64,000 nucleotides of DNA, taken from the NCBI GenBank assembly GCA_013397435.1, contig VZRG01000296.1, forward strand, positions 25,972 to 89,971, given 5' to 3'. The DNA comes from Erythrocercus mccallii. Lineage: Eukaryota > Chordata > Aves > Passeriformes > Dicruridae. Each line of letters opens with the position of its first letter. The stretch's first letter is position 1. Position numbers and translations under genes: made by a program. Below the pieces are notes generated by a model. It did not search any database and had not been told where the DNA came from. It worked only from the letters and a program-made list of their open reading frames with translations. Positions 38,825 to 51,265 of the stretch are shown piece after piece.

Positions 38825-40324
38825 TGGGCTACATTACCTTCTTAGGTAAAAATTTAGGAAGAAAATGTCCATTAACTCAGTCAAATGAAATGGGAGTTAT
38901 TGGATAGTCAGACAGCATGGAGCCTATACTTTTAATGCAATTTATTCTCTCATGGCTTAATAAATTAATTACACTAGTGTAGTCAAGACTGAAGTTCAAG
39001 AAACACAATTGAGTTCTTTTGTTTTTAAATACATAAGCACTGAGATCCTTAAAAGGGAATTTTGCCTACTCTGAGGTCTTGACTGCTGCATTATTGCAAT
39101 AAGACACCTACAAAAATATGTGAGTTTTTGACGTAGTATTTTAATTTTTTTGCTTTGCATATGCTTTACAAAATTGGACTGATTTTTTTAATGTAAATGA
39201 AATTACCAACATTTTTGTATCCTAAAATCCTTTGAAAACAAAAAGGAATTCTGCTTTGCTATGTTCCTATGCATCAGAAGAGCAGGGCTTTTGCAGGTGT
39301 TCATCACTCCTTAAAGGAATGCAGGAGACACTTGTATCCCTTGGAGACACGTGCTCCCCATTTTTCCATACAGGATGACATGGTGAGAGGTTCAGAGGAG
39401 ATAGCAGGAGTTTTAGGTGGAAATTGCCCAAATCTCAAAAACTTAGCCAGCATTAAGTTACAGTCTTTATGAAAGAGTGGCAGACAGTTCTCACCTTCCT
39501 TCCCCAGGCTTGGCCCCCCAATTCCCATCAAGATTCCTGTGGCATTTTAGGACTCATGCAGTTGTACAGGAAACAGATCTGATCCCAGGGGAAAAGAAAA
39601 AAAAGTTATCTTCTGATGGATCTGTTCCCTGAATTGACTTGGTGCACATTTCTTTGCTTTTATATCCAGTGACATGAACCATCTTCTTCTGATGGCATTA
39701 GTCAGTGCTACATGGGCTTCTCTTCATTAGGCAGTGCTAGTAAGCAATTGTTCTTTTGCTCTGAGGCTTTTGGGAGTACCAAGGCAGAGAGGCAGAGTGA
39801 CTTTTCAGGGCCCATAAGGACCAGCCTGTGTTTCTCAGCCTGATGCTGGGTATGGAAGCATGGCTTACTCTTAAGGAATAAGAAAGGACTTTGCAGAGCA
39901 AGCTGTTTGGAATCCTCCTTGCCCACACAGCCACAGACCAACGTAATGTCTGCAAAAATGATAAAAGCCTCCTAAATCCTGGCTTCCCATGGCTTAGGCA
40001 CAATCTCAGATCCCTCAGTGCTCATTTTAATTTATTAGCTCTGAACAGCTAACGAGCAAGGTGAGGGATGTGCCAGCAGCAACAGCCAGCAGGTCTTCAC
40101 AGCCACTGCACTTGTGACTCACATGCTGAGGGTATTTATTCACACCTGCAGCACTGGTGAGTGTGCAGGATGTGTGCTGCTTCTTGGTAGTGGTGACAAC
40201 TCTGAACTACATCATCCCTCAGTCACCTTACTCTTCAAGGACTGATCCCCAAGATGGAGCATTGCTATTTATCAGGACTTGGCTGGGGACTGATATGCAG
40301 TTTGGTCACTGCACTTGTGGAAGC
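38824..40324. other. non-coding unique stretch
   Basis: AT-rich to about 39250, then mixed. No gene or repeat is recognised, and open frames are short. Confidence 0.55.
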
Positions 40325-40625
40325 AGAATCTGGAAGAGCTTCAGAAGGGAGCAGCATGAATGATTTAAGGTCCAGAAGATAAGATTTGTGGATTTGAAGG
40401 ACTTGGGGAACATCAGTCTGGGTGACAGGTGACTTCCAGAGAAAGACAAATGTTTGAAACAAGGCAAAAATGCCCTAAGAAAGGAAGGGAATAATCTGTG
40501 CCTGGAAAGTGGTCAGAGATTATGGATTTTAACTACAGCAAAAAGACTTCAGTTAGAAATTATGAGAAACTTTCTCAATAAAATATTGAAGCAGGGAGTT
40601 GGATGCCCAAAGGAAGCTGGGAAGC
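40325..40625 (+). mobile_element. old CR1 LINE fragment (3' region)
   Basis: The sense-strand order follows the CR1 3' region: 'agcatgaatgatttaaggtc' (compare 'tggaatgatttaaggtc'), 'ggacttggggaacatcagtc' then 'tggg', 'ggaagggaataatctgt', 'ttaactacagcaaaaagact' then 'tcagttagaaattatgagaa' then 'actttct', and a degraded 'attgaagcagggagttggat' for the 'cattggaacaggttgcc' block. Many substitutions show it is an old copy. The 3' terminal part is missing or unrecognisable. Confidence 0.82.
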
Positions 40626-43600
40626 TGTGAAATCTTCACACCAGTCTTTGGTTTTGGTGGGTTTTTTTTGGTGGTGCTGCAGAGATGCTCAAAACAGCAG
40701 TGCAGAGCCCAGGGACACAGCACAGGAATGCAAAGCTGAAATGTGATTTAGAGACTTTAATTAATGGTGCAGCTCTTGAGAGGGGTGTCCTGCAATTCTT
40801 AAGGACTGCAAATGGCCAAGACCTCAGTCAAAGATCTAAAAGGGAGTGGGTATTGATTTCTCTAGGGAATCAGGTTAAGTGTGAGTTGTGCTTTTCCCCT
40901 GAAACTCAAAGCCATTGCAGACTCCCAAAAGACCATGAACTGTCTGCCTTGATGATTCATTTCTGTACAGAGGAGACTCCCTAACAAGCCAGTGCAAAAA
41001 TGTCTCCTTCACATGTACCTGAGCAGTCACCAGCAAATGTAGTTTTGCTCAGTAAACCTTGACCCATGATGTCTACAGGAGTTTGGAATTCTAAAGCCAA
41101 ATGTATCATTTGCTTCACTTATTCAGATGCCACAGAAAGGCATACTCTTTATTGAGATCCTGCACTTCATTTGCCATCTCTAGAGTGATAGATCCTGCCT
41201 AGGTAGTTGGAAAAGAGCATGCCAGGAGTTTTCTTATTGTAAACACATTATGAGCTGACATAAATCCTGGACAAGCCAAGCTCACAGCAGATGTAACATA
41301 ATAGAAACAATGAAAAGTTTTCTAGTCCCACAGAGGGGGTGGACCTGTCTCTTCTATTCAAATGTGGGCAGTGTGACAGGAGAGTGAGGTTCTGAAGGAG
41401 GGATGCAGACCCAGAGCAGGAGATGGAAGGAGAGGAGTCTGTGCTGCATCCATGTGCCTCACATGACCTCCAAGCACAGAATCCATCGGAGCACGTGCAG
41501 CCCATGGGTAATTTACTTCAAATCATCTTGAGGTTGTGAGGAGAACCAGCCAGGCATGCTGTGGTTGTGTGGGCATTTTGGCACAAAACCCCTACTGACT
41601 ACATACAGATCATTTTAGTTTGGGATCATCCCAGTACAAATGTGATCTGGGTTTATATGTACATTTTTCAAGGGGCACTGACATGGCAGACAAAAAGGGG
41701 ACATATTGCAACTCTTGAGTCCCAAAATCTCACCAGCTGCCTTCCCTCTGTACTCAGTGATGCATTGCCAGCCTCCCTCCATTCCCATTGAGAGCCACAG
41801 CTGGTCCAAGTGCAGCTTGAAATAGGCCTTGGGTGAGCCTGGGTATTTTGGGCACCTTTGAGAATCGAAGGTAATAAAACTTTCTTGTACATCATCTGTC
41901 ACGCTGCTTGAGTTAAAGTTAGCAATTGGTGTAAGCATTTGCCACAAAGATTTCCTTCAGAGTAAGAGAACTAGCCAACCCCTGTGGCATTATTCACTAA
42001 TATTTCTCTGGTTTTGAGACAGTAAAAAAAGATGTGATCTGGCAAAAAGCTGTGGAAAGAAAGACCATATTTCTGACCAACCAAGGCTTACATCATCATC
42101 TCTAGGAATTTCGTCTCTGCAGGGAGCACAGAGCAGCCCTTCTCTTGAAGGTCAGTGGGGTTACTTAAACTTGGGTCTGGAGAAACCAAGGTGGCAGAAG
42201 TCTCTGTCAGTGAGACTGGAAGGGATGAGAGACCAAGATGACCATCTGGAGCTACAAACCACTGCTAACAGACTGTTCCCTGTTGAAATAGCTGGTCTAA
42301 TGGTATCTTTCTCCAATGAAGACATCTGCATGCAGCCTTCATCACCCATCACTTGTTCTGGGATGGAAGCATGAACATGACCAAAAGGCTACCCAAACCC
42401 AATGCCTCTTCTATTTGCTCCACACATTGGAGAATAACACTGGGAAAGCCTTAGGAACCATTTCTGAACTGCAGCATGCCACAGGAGCTGCTCCAGTTAG
42501 CCAAGGTGACCCCAGAGTGATGGATGCTGAGCAGAGAGTGGTGCTGTGGGAGGACTGTGCCCACTGCAGTAGCAGGGTCTGGTTGCACATTCCTCATCCC
42601 TGAGTCACATGGGGCTCCCTGCTGACCCCTAGCCCCACTCCAGCTCCAGGCACAATTTTCCTGCCTCACTTCTGTGGGAGAGAGTGTCTTCTCAAAGAGT
42701 GATGGAAAGCAATCACTGAAGTCTATAAAACACCGCTCCTCTGGGGCCACATTGTGTCAGGAGGGCTCAGTTGGAAATGGCTTACAAAGGGGTTTTTCTT
42801 CTTTCACCCCTGGCCTGAGGGGGTGGAGGGGGGGCCCAAAAAGTCTGTTAATTTTGCAAAACATGTGAATGGCATGATGCAGCAATGGCAGAGATCTGCA
42901 AGCATGAAAATGAGAGGTTTCAATCTTTGTAGTTTAGCAGAGGTTAATGAATGATCAATAGATGATCATTAGCCAGATGCTCTCTTCGCTGGTATTTCGG
43001 AAGTTGCTACAAGCCCCAAAAGGCCTCATTAAAACATTTCAAGCAAAAGCTTCTATAGGTAGAAGCTGAGGCACAGTGTTGACAGTAGCTCCACACCCTC
43101 TCAATCCATGCCTGATGTGACCATGACTTGCTGGTTGCAGGCACAGAGTGCACAGAGACAGGCATCTCCAGTCTCAACAAGGTGACAGAGGAAAGGCCAA
43201 GACTCAACTTCTGGCTGCAAATTCTGCTAATTTTTTTCTATCTTCCACCTAAGTTTAGTGTTGTGACCTCCCCTGCAAAGTGGAACCCATCAGGAGGGGC
43301 TGGTCTAAACAGTTGTATACATTGAGCTGTGTGGGATTTGCCTGACAGTCAGCAGACAGAGCTATACTTCCCAGGGATGGTAGAGGCTTTGGAGCCTTGT
43401 CCCACCACTCCACTAGTCACAGCAGATGCTACAGCACAGCAATACTTAAGGCTGGGGAGGGGTGCCTTTCATCTAAATCTTGATGCCTGCTTTATCAGGA
43501 ATAGGAACTGTGAAATCCATCTCTGGTTATTACATAGAAAAAGACATTTCTAGAATTTGCTTCATTTTCAAAAAGAAGTATAAAATAAGAGAAAAAAACC

Positions 43601-45054
43601 TGCTCTCCCATATCCCTGCACCTGACCCCCACGTGCAGAACAGACCCATGAAGTCTTCCTGTATTTTCCTAGCTTTCATCTGAAGAACTTCTTGTATTGG
43701 CTGTTTTCCTTTAAAACAAATAATTTAAAAAAAATCTGTATTCTTGTTTAAACAAATATTAAATGCAGTAAAAAGAGTTGAAAATTACCAGGTTTGCTGC
43801 CCTGCTGCAGGTATGTGAGTAGTTAGTCTTGTGTAAAAGTAGCAGATGTTGCTTTTTTCCAAATGGCTCTGCCTGCGCTTAGGGTACAAATAGAACATTG
43901 TGCAGTGATGTTGACAGAGAGGTGATACCAGTGGATCTGTACCTGTGCATGGCAGGTAAATACCTGCTTAAATGCTCCAGCAGCCTGTAATCCCAACAGA
44001 CAGGTGAATGAATTGGAGTAGAAGAGAAGAAAATGTACACTGTGCTTTTCCAAAGAAGGGGAGCTTTAGTCTTCATCCTTCCCTTACCAGCCTAAAAGGA
44101 TATCATTGTCTTAGAAGACAAGCAAACCATATTCCAGATGTCCAGAGTATTTGAAAAAGGATGTTTATTAATGACCTGGGGACTGAAGATAAACAGGCTG
44201 CACAAAAATAACCCCTGAGATACAATGGTGGACTTAACCTCTGCATACCAGAGGTCTGGGTAGCTTGGGGAGGGGGCAGACAGGGCTGTGGAGATGGCTT
44301 CAGGCACAGCTCAGAGCTTCTGCTTACAGGTAGCAACAAATTGCAGCACTGCAGAGGATGAATACAGATCTGCTGGAGAAGTGTCTTCTCCTATTGTCTG
44401 CTTACATGATCAATTATAACAAGAGAAAATCCTGGCATCATTGCTCATGTCAAAAAGAACAGCCAATCCATCTTCCTGTAGCAAATGCTGCTATGAGAAC
44501 AAAGGGAGATTTTACCAGTCCTTCCTTTTGGACACGCATAATTTATAAACCTACAGCAATATTTTTGCCAGAACAACATCCATGCAAAAGCAACAACCAC
44601 AATAAAAGAAACCCTTTTTACTTAGCTTTGCATCCCCCCACCTAGCATATAAAACATGCCTGCTCAACATCAATAATGTATGTTCTGAGCAGAGTGAGAT
44701 CCATCTTCCCCCTTCTGCACATGCATATTCCCTTAGGGAAAGGCCAAGAGAATCAGACTCCTCTTCTGAACTACATTGCACACCCTGAAACTCAGTGAGC
44801 CTGGACTCTAACTGTAGAGAAGAGATACTCATGTCAGGGACATGCTGCTAAATGGCCTTCCTGCCAGCCCAGATTAAGCAGTGTCAGCTCCAGCTGATTG
44901 CACTTATCACAGATCTGTGCAGGAAAAGCTCAGCCCCATCCACTGCTCTTTGGGGTGGATTTACCCTACCTGTTCAATGGCTCAGTTGTTATCCAGTGTG
45001 AATGGACAGAGCAGTAAATTGCCTCTATTTAAAAAATTGCTTCTGCCTTAAGAA
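40626..45054. other. non-coding unique stretch
   Basis: No gene is recognised. Many short overlapping open frames occur on both strands (110 codons or fewer). No convincing interspersed repeat is visible. Confidence 0.55.
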
Positions 45055-45177
45055 AGTTTATGTAAATAAATACATAAATTTACATATAATCTATAAACCA
45101 AATAATGAAATATAAAGTTAGTAATATATAATTTAAAAATTAAAACATTTATGTACATAAATAAAGCTTAAATAAAC
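45055..45177. repeat. AT-rich low-complexity segment
   Basis: About 120 bases composed almost wholly of A and T, with recurring 'ataaat', 'tacata' and 'aaataa' words and no regular period. Likely low-complexity sequence. Confidence 0.85.
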
Positions 45178-48100
45178 TCACAACCACAAAGGTGTGGCTT
45201 TTTATTAACTAGAAGGGATGAAGCTTCCAGTTGGCTCCCTCCACTGAGATGTGCCTGGCTTTAGTCAAAGTCTGCACTGCTCTGGAGTATGTCCAAGGCA
45301 CTCTGATGGATGCAGGCTCAGGACTGGAGACAAACTCCTTCTATGACTTCTGAGGAGCTCCCATCCTATCCAAGCTACTCCCTGCATCTCCCTCATCCCA
45401 GCCCATTTCTCCTTTGAGCCTCAGTCTCAACAGCCCAGATCCTCATTTGTTCTATTTTCCTACATTGGCCTCTGACATCGCCCTTCCTTATCCATTATTC
45501 ACACTCAACAACTGATATTTTGGATTTTTGGATCAGGGCTAGGGAGACTTCTTGCTTGACCTTGCCTAAACCATTGAATTTCTTTGTATCAGCTTGTAAG
45601 CTGCAAAACTGAGCTATTATTCCATGTCAAACTGTGTATCATCTACTAAGGCTTCAGGGTAGGTCCTTAAATCTCTCTGGCATGTAGCTTGAGAATTGAG
45701 TTTCCAAATATTGTGGAAGACTTGGGCCAAAGCTCTTTTGAGATTGTGTGATTTCTTACTACATACAGGTGTACAAAGCTTTGAGGTATATATAAAACTT
45801 TGTGAACCTTGGTCTTAGCTCAGACCTCTGCTAAGCACTGATAATGTTTGTGCAAACCAGGAATCCCACAAAGATGTGTCAAAACATCCATCCTGCCCAC
45901 CCACAAGGAGCTTCTCTGGCTTATTCCCAGGTTCTCCTGCTAGAAAATGGTTAATATGACCTTTATGTTCCAGACACGATGAGACCAAGATTGAAGACTT
46001 TTCAATAAATAAAAGAAAACAAAGGTCAGGTAAAAATAGACTGATGAAAATGCCTGCTATATGGCAAAGTACAATGGAATGACCCACTTGGGAAAACTGC
46101 ATATTTGACCTCTTCAAAAAGATATGAAAAATACTTCCCTGACTCATCAACAATTTGCCTCATTTACCTGCTGTGTGCAGTCTTCCTAGGCTAACCAGAG
46201 TCAGCTGGAATTCAGCTGCATTTGCAAAGCTGGTGCTGACAACTAACCTAATAACTCATCATTTCTGCCAGTGCCTTTATCTCATCCAGGAGAAACAATT
46301 TCACATTTGGCTGCAGTAAAGGCCTGTTGATTCAGGAGAGCCCAGTTTCCCCATGCTGTTTGTGCACTGCTGGCTGAAGGTCCCCTCAGCAAACATGCCA
46401 CAGTGTCTGCAGTCTGTGTGCTGTTTACCCAGCCCTTTTCCAGGGCTCTCCCCAGAGGAAGCACCAGGCATTATCATCAGTTGACACTAGTTAACTCTTC
46501 TTAATGCTTAATGCATTCCCACAAGAGATATTGCAAACACGCATATATCAGCTGCCATTAAGCTGGAAAATAACTCGGGCCTCCATTAGAAGCCATGTGC
46601 AGTTGTAGTCATGCTTTACTGCAGTTGCTACCTTGAGGTCAAAAGTTGAAATAAAAACTTCTTGTTAGTATTGTATTTACAATGTTCTTATTGGCAATGA
46701 ACTGAGCTGGCTGGATCATTGAACTAATCCTTGTATTCACTGAGTGGAAACTCCAAAATATTGACAAAGTACTGCTATTTAATCTCCAGGAATGCTTTTT
46801 GTCCTAAACCAGAGGCGTCTAAGACTTTATAAATGATACCAAGCGGCCTCAAGTTTATCACATTATCCTGATGTTTGGAAGATAGAAGATCCAAAATGGA
46901 ACTGCTTGAGAATTTTTCAACTCCTGTTTTTTAACCATTGCACAACAGCTTTTTGAAATGGAAGTTTTTAATGGAAAGATATTAGTTCTGGTGAAATACA
47001 GAGTTGAGCTTCACAGTCAGGTTTGTGTCTATTACTCCTGAATGAATACACTGTTCACTTAGAAAATTAGAGATTGGCTTCAGATCCCTGTTTCTGTTAA
47101 TCAGGGCAAAGATTACTCTGGAAATGCCATGGTTTAAGCAAGTGTTTCACTAACTATTGCTACAGGCTATTTTGATCTGCCTTTTTCTTTTAAAATCTCC
47201 AAAAAATATCATAAAACTGGAAATGATCCTTTTCTCCATACACCTGCCCTCCAAATGGACATCAGATGAGAGAACAGATTCCCCTTTCTATCCGGGGTGT
47301 CACTCAAGAACAAGTTCCCGCTGCCCTGCGAGGTGGCTCAGCAGGCTCCTCTCACAGGGCTCCTGTCTGGCAGTGCTGAAGAGGACAGCTGAAGAGGAAG
47401 GCCTAAATACTGACTCAGCAGAGGAGCAGTCTGGAGTGAGTCCATCCTGTCAGCAGGAAAATAATGTGCTTGGTTCTTCAGTGGCTACCAACATCACTCT
47501 GCACTTCAAGCCACCAAGCAGTCAGTCAAGTGAGAGTTAGCATTTCCTTGCTGTCAGAACTTGGGTGAGGTAGCACTGCATGGAACCACCACCTTCTCCT
47601 ACTTCAGCAGCAACATACTTCTGATGGGATATGGTATCCTACTAATACTGCGGCAAAAACAGTGTTTTGGGGGATCCTGATCAAGAGCTGAGGTGTCAAG
47701 AGGGAGTAGTGCTGGGACAAACCTTGCTATGCCACCTCTAAGAAATGCTCAAGCACCTGGCTGAGAGCACCAGCTCAGTGATAAGAGGGAAGCCCCAGAT
47801 CCATGACTACTCTGTTCCTGCCTTTGCTGAAAACAGCCAGAGAATTCAAATGTGGGGATTTTAGGTTCCTTATGGGCTTCCATTTTCCCCTCTCATACTC
47901 AGTATTTTGTGAAATTGAGTATTGTTGTTTTGAGAAGCCTGTAAATCTGCCACTGGGGAGCTGGTTGTCCTTGGAAACAGATTGCAATCTCAACATGTTT
48001 CCAAATGAACAAGAAATATCTGGAGATTGAACTGAATTTGTGGGACAGAAAGAAACACCACTAGCCCTGTGCTTTAAAGCTGCCAGGGAAGATTCAGTTT

Positions 48101-49239
48101 CATGAGGAGGTTGACAAAAAACCCCTCAGCCAATAACAGTTTCAACATCCCCAAAAGAAGATGAGCTTTGTAATTAAGTCCTTCCTGGATGCTAATATAT
48201 GTGCAAAGTGAAAGGGTCCCTGGCATGACAGTAGCAATGCATTTTGTTTGGCAAAATGCCACTTCCAGTGTATTTTAGCTCATAAGTGATTGTTTTCCCT
48301 GCAGGCAGCTTTGAGCCTTGATACAGCAATCTCCAGCACACAGGAAAAAAGACCACCTTTCCTCTGAGCAGATTAGCAGCAGTTAGGAAGGAAACACAAT
48401 GAGTTGGTTGAACAAATTCTTTCAGCTCATGGCTGGTTTCTGAAACCTAAACAGTCTTTTGGAAGGGGAGCACAGCAAGGCTGGTTGTGTTTACAGTCCA
48501 GATTTAAATATACTGACATATTGCCAGGTTTGGAGCAGTGTATCAGGCAAAGGTCAGTGAAAACTCAAACTCTTTGTGACAGGTTATTTTGTGCTTAAAT
48601 AAATTCAGATAAATTGTACAATGAGTTTATCTGTAGCTTTCAAAAGACTGACGTGCACCATAGCAAGGCTGCAGGCTGTCAGCCAGCTGGTGTAGGCAGT
48701 GGCCAGCATGGCCCTGGACACAGCTATCTTACTGGAGTACAAGTACCTGGAATGAGTATCTTTCCCAAAGAGAGGAAGCCTCACCATAATGAAAAATGCT
48801 GGAATACTGATATTATTTGCACTTGTAATGTAAGACCTGCTTAGTGCTTCCAAGTTCTGCCCCAAGTAGCCCAAATATGACTGTATTTTCTCAGATGGTT
48901 TTCTGTCAGTGGCTGGTGGAGCCTGCAGAGGAAACAGTGTTCTACTCAGCCCCTGTGGATGGTGACCAGACCCGTTCAGCCCCACCATCCTGTGCCTGCT
49001 CCTTCTGATGTCAAGGCACTCTGCCTTTTCAAAGCCCATGCATAGATCTTGGCTGCACAGTTCAGTCATTTTCATGCTTTAAAAAATGGAAAGACTTGAT
49101 GTGTCAAACCTGCTCCCTGATAGCATTGTACACTACCAATAGCACTAAATTGGCAAGTTCAGTTTAGAGCTGTTTATGCTTTGCCCAACAACCAGAGCCC
49201 CTCTCCCCCCAAAACAGACATGCAAGGAGCACAGCAAGT
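45178..49239. other. non-coding unique stretch
   Basis: No gene is confidently recognised. The segment 46495-46830 is AT-leaning with homeodomain- and TEAD-like words, including a direct TTAATGC repeat at 46501-46514. The open frame at 47157-47540 has a separate entry. Confidence 0.5.
47157..47540 (+). other. 127-codon open frame, unrecognised
   Basis: This is one of the less chance-looking open frames. Its second half (from about residue 60) is rich in Ser, Glu and Gln and includes 'LKRTAEEEGLNTDSAEEQSG' and an N-x-T site in 'TNITLHF'. A donor-like 'caagtgagag' overlaps its end near 47530. I recognise no domain, and the N-terminal part is AT-rich and hydrophobic without a clear signal peptide. 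A chance open frame remains the likeliest reading. Confidence 0.12.
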
Positions 49240-49350
49240 TTACAAGAAATTTGTTAAATGATGGTTCTGCATTATCGATTTTATTAATTGAGATGACTAC
49301 TCCAGTGTAACAAATTATAACATTAATTATTCATGCTTTAATTCCCTCCT
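49240..49350. promoter_or_regulatory. candidate enhancer-like conserved element
   Basis: An AT-rich core contains several homeodomain-type sites: 'ttattaattgag', 'aaattataa', and 'cattaattattcatgc' at 49321-49336. It also has an ATCGAT word, flanked by a pyrimidine-rich block. Such dense TAAT-containing clusters are typical of deeply conserved vertebrate enhancers. The motifs are seen directly; conservation and activity are not testable here. Confidence 0.3.
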
Positions 49351-49948
49351 CCCTGCTTTTTCCATTTTGACCTGTTTCTTCTTTTGTCTCTTCAACTGCT
49401 TCAAGGCCAGCAACATTATCTTCTCCCTGTTTTGCAATCCTTTGTAATTACAGTTTGGCCAGCGTGACACAATGAAAATCCTTCCACTGCGAGCAAAAGG
49501 AGTCAGGGTTGCATATTAAGCAGAGAGAAAATCGTCATTTGCTTCTGTCTTAAGAAAGACACTCATCAGAATATAGGCGGATATCAAAATTGTTATTTAT
49601 TAGAACTGAACTTCTATTTAAGGGAAGCAATTATAAGGGAAGCAGTAAGAGTAAAGTGGAGAAAAACCCTGCAGGGATCACACAGCATTTGTCTCAGTAG
49701 AAGACAGCAAGTTGTGTCAGTGATGTTCAGCTTGCTCATCTTTAATTTCTCCTCATTGATTTATCAGAATTCATTTATACTGCCATTAATCAGGAATAAG
49801 CTACTGCCCTACAATTATATGGCAGGATGAGTATTTCTTCTGGAAATCAAAGACTGCATCTGCCTGTGCTTCAGGATAGTTCTTGGTAAAATACCTGGGC
49901 TGGAAGACGAGGTGCAATGTCCAGCTGCACTAAGTCTGCATTTTGAGT

Positions 49949-50275
49949 CGTAGAATCACAGAATTGCTAAGTTTGGAAAAGGTCTCTAAGATCATTGAGT
50001 CCAACCATTAGCCCAGCATCACCATGCTCACCAAACCATATCCCAAGTGCCAAATACACACACACACACACACACACCCACACACACACACACCCCCCCC
50101 TTTTGAACACTTTGAGGGATGATTTCACCACTTTCCTGGACAGACTGTTCCAAGGCTCAACCACTCCTTCAGTGATTAAATTTTTCCTAATATCTAATCT
50201 AAACTTCTTCTGGTACAACTTGAGTCTGTTTTCCCCTATCCTGTCAAACTTGTGCCTTTGGTTGGGACACAAGTT
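49949..50275 (-). mobile_element. CR1 LINE 3' fragment carrying an internal microsatellite
   Basis: The plus strand begins with 'gtagaatcacagaattgcta', 'agtttggaaaaggtctctaa' and 'gatcattgagtccaacc', a CR1 3' end in reverse complement. It continues past the microsatellite with 'tttgaacactttgagggatg', 'ctggacagactgttccaagg', 'tttttcctaatatctaatct' and 'aaacttcttctggtacaact'. An (AC)n/(C)n tract interrupts it at the point where CR1 normally has 'gccacatccacacg'. The 101-codon minus-strand open frame here is a repeat by-product. Confidence 0.95.
50056..50100. repeat. (AC)n microsatellite followed by poly-C, inside CR1
   Basis: About nineteen AC units, interrupted once by an extra C ('cacacccacaca'), then eight C. 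It lies within the CR1 copy at the position of the CR1 'ccacatccacac' word, so the tract probably expanded from that seed. Confidence 0.95.
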
Positions 50276-51000
50276 TTCCCAGGTAGAGAGGGAAGCTGAG
50301 GTAGGAAATCAGCCCACACACCTCCTTGGGCATTGCTGCCTCCTGGGGAGTATGTCTCACTCTTCTACAAAAGCCAACATTGGCAAAGCAACTGCGTTCC
50401 TCAAACCCACCTGCTATTCCAGGCACTGGCAGGAGTAGTTGCAATGAAAGCTGTCTCTCTTTGGAGGACATACTTTGGTGTGGGTGGATGCAGCGTGGAT
50501 TTTCTCCATCCCACGTAGTTCTCACCTGGTAAAGCCAGGTTAAGGCATGTGCTACTCAACACCAGGAAATGAGATGGGGAAAGGAGGGCCCAAACTCCTG
50601 GGAAAGGTGTGACAAAATTCATCCTTTTCCTCTGATTGACTCAGAAAAAGGTCCCAAAATTTGCTGTGGGATTGAAGAGGGATGACCAGACAGTTCTGTT
50701 CTTACCCATGAGCAATCAGGTTTGCTCAGAGACAACCAGCCTTCCAGAGGGGAAAACAGCCATCTGTTGGCTGTTGCCATCTGTTGGCACTCAAATTTGA
50801 CATCCATGTCCACAGGCATTTTCCACTAGGACAAAGAAACCATTCCAGATCAATTCTAACAATTCTACGTTAGGCCTTTCCACACATATTGATATTTCAT
50901 ACCAGTGGAGTCAGAAAGCTGAGAGAGACTGTCCTTCTGAAGGTGAGATGTAAGACTGGCTAACCCAAACACTAGGGCCTATCATGAGATTTTTATTGAC
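50276..51000. other. non-coding unique stretch
   Basis: No gene is recognised. A 13-bp word, GCCATCTGTTGGC, occurs at 50759-50771 and again at 50776-50788 (17-bp period), a small local duplication. Confidence 0.55.
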
Positions 51001-51029
51001 ATAGCACTGTCTCTTTAAGTCAAGCATGT

Positions 51030-51265
51030 TTCAGTTCACAGCGCTAATAACAAATTACGTTTATGTTTAAAACCATATCAGTATGTAATTACTCCATCAT
51101 CCCTTGTGGATAAGTCCTCCCCATGACTTTTTATGAGCCATCCATAAATACTAAATGATTTATCCAAGTACCGCCATGTTGTAAACTTGGTCACATGGAA
51201 CTGTTGAGGGACATCCATAAATTCTAATTATGCCATTGATTCTTGCTAAAATATTAACTTCAAGC
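51030..51265. promoter_or_regulatory. candidate conserved regulatory element with YY1-like site
   Basis: The segment combines AT-rich homeodomain-type words ('gctaataacaaattacg', 'gtaattac', 'ttctaattatg'), a duplicated 11-mer CATCCATAAAT at 51139-51149 and 51212-51222 (73 bp apart), and CCGCCATGTTG at 51171-51181. The last fits the YY1 consensus (GCCGCCATnTT) and holds the only CpG nearby. The words are seen directly. Enhancer function is inference; a CpG surviving in AT-rich DNA hints at constraint but does not prove it. Confidence 0.33.
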
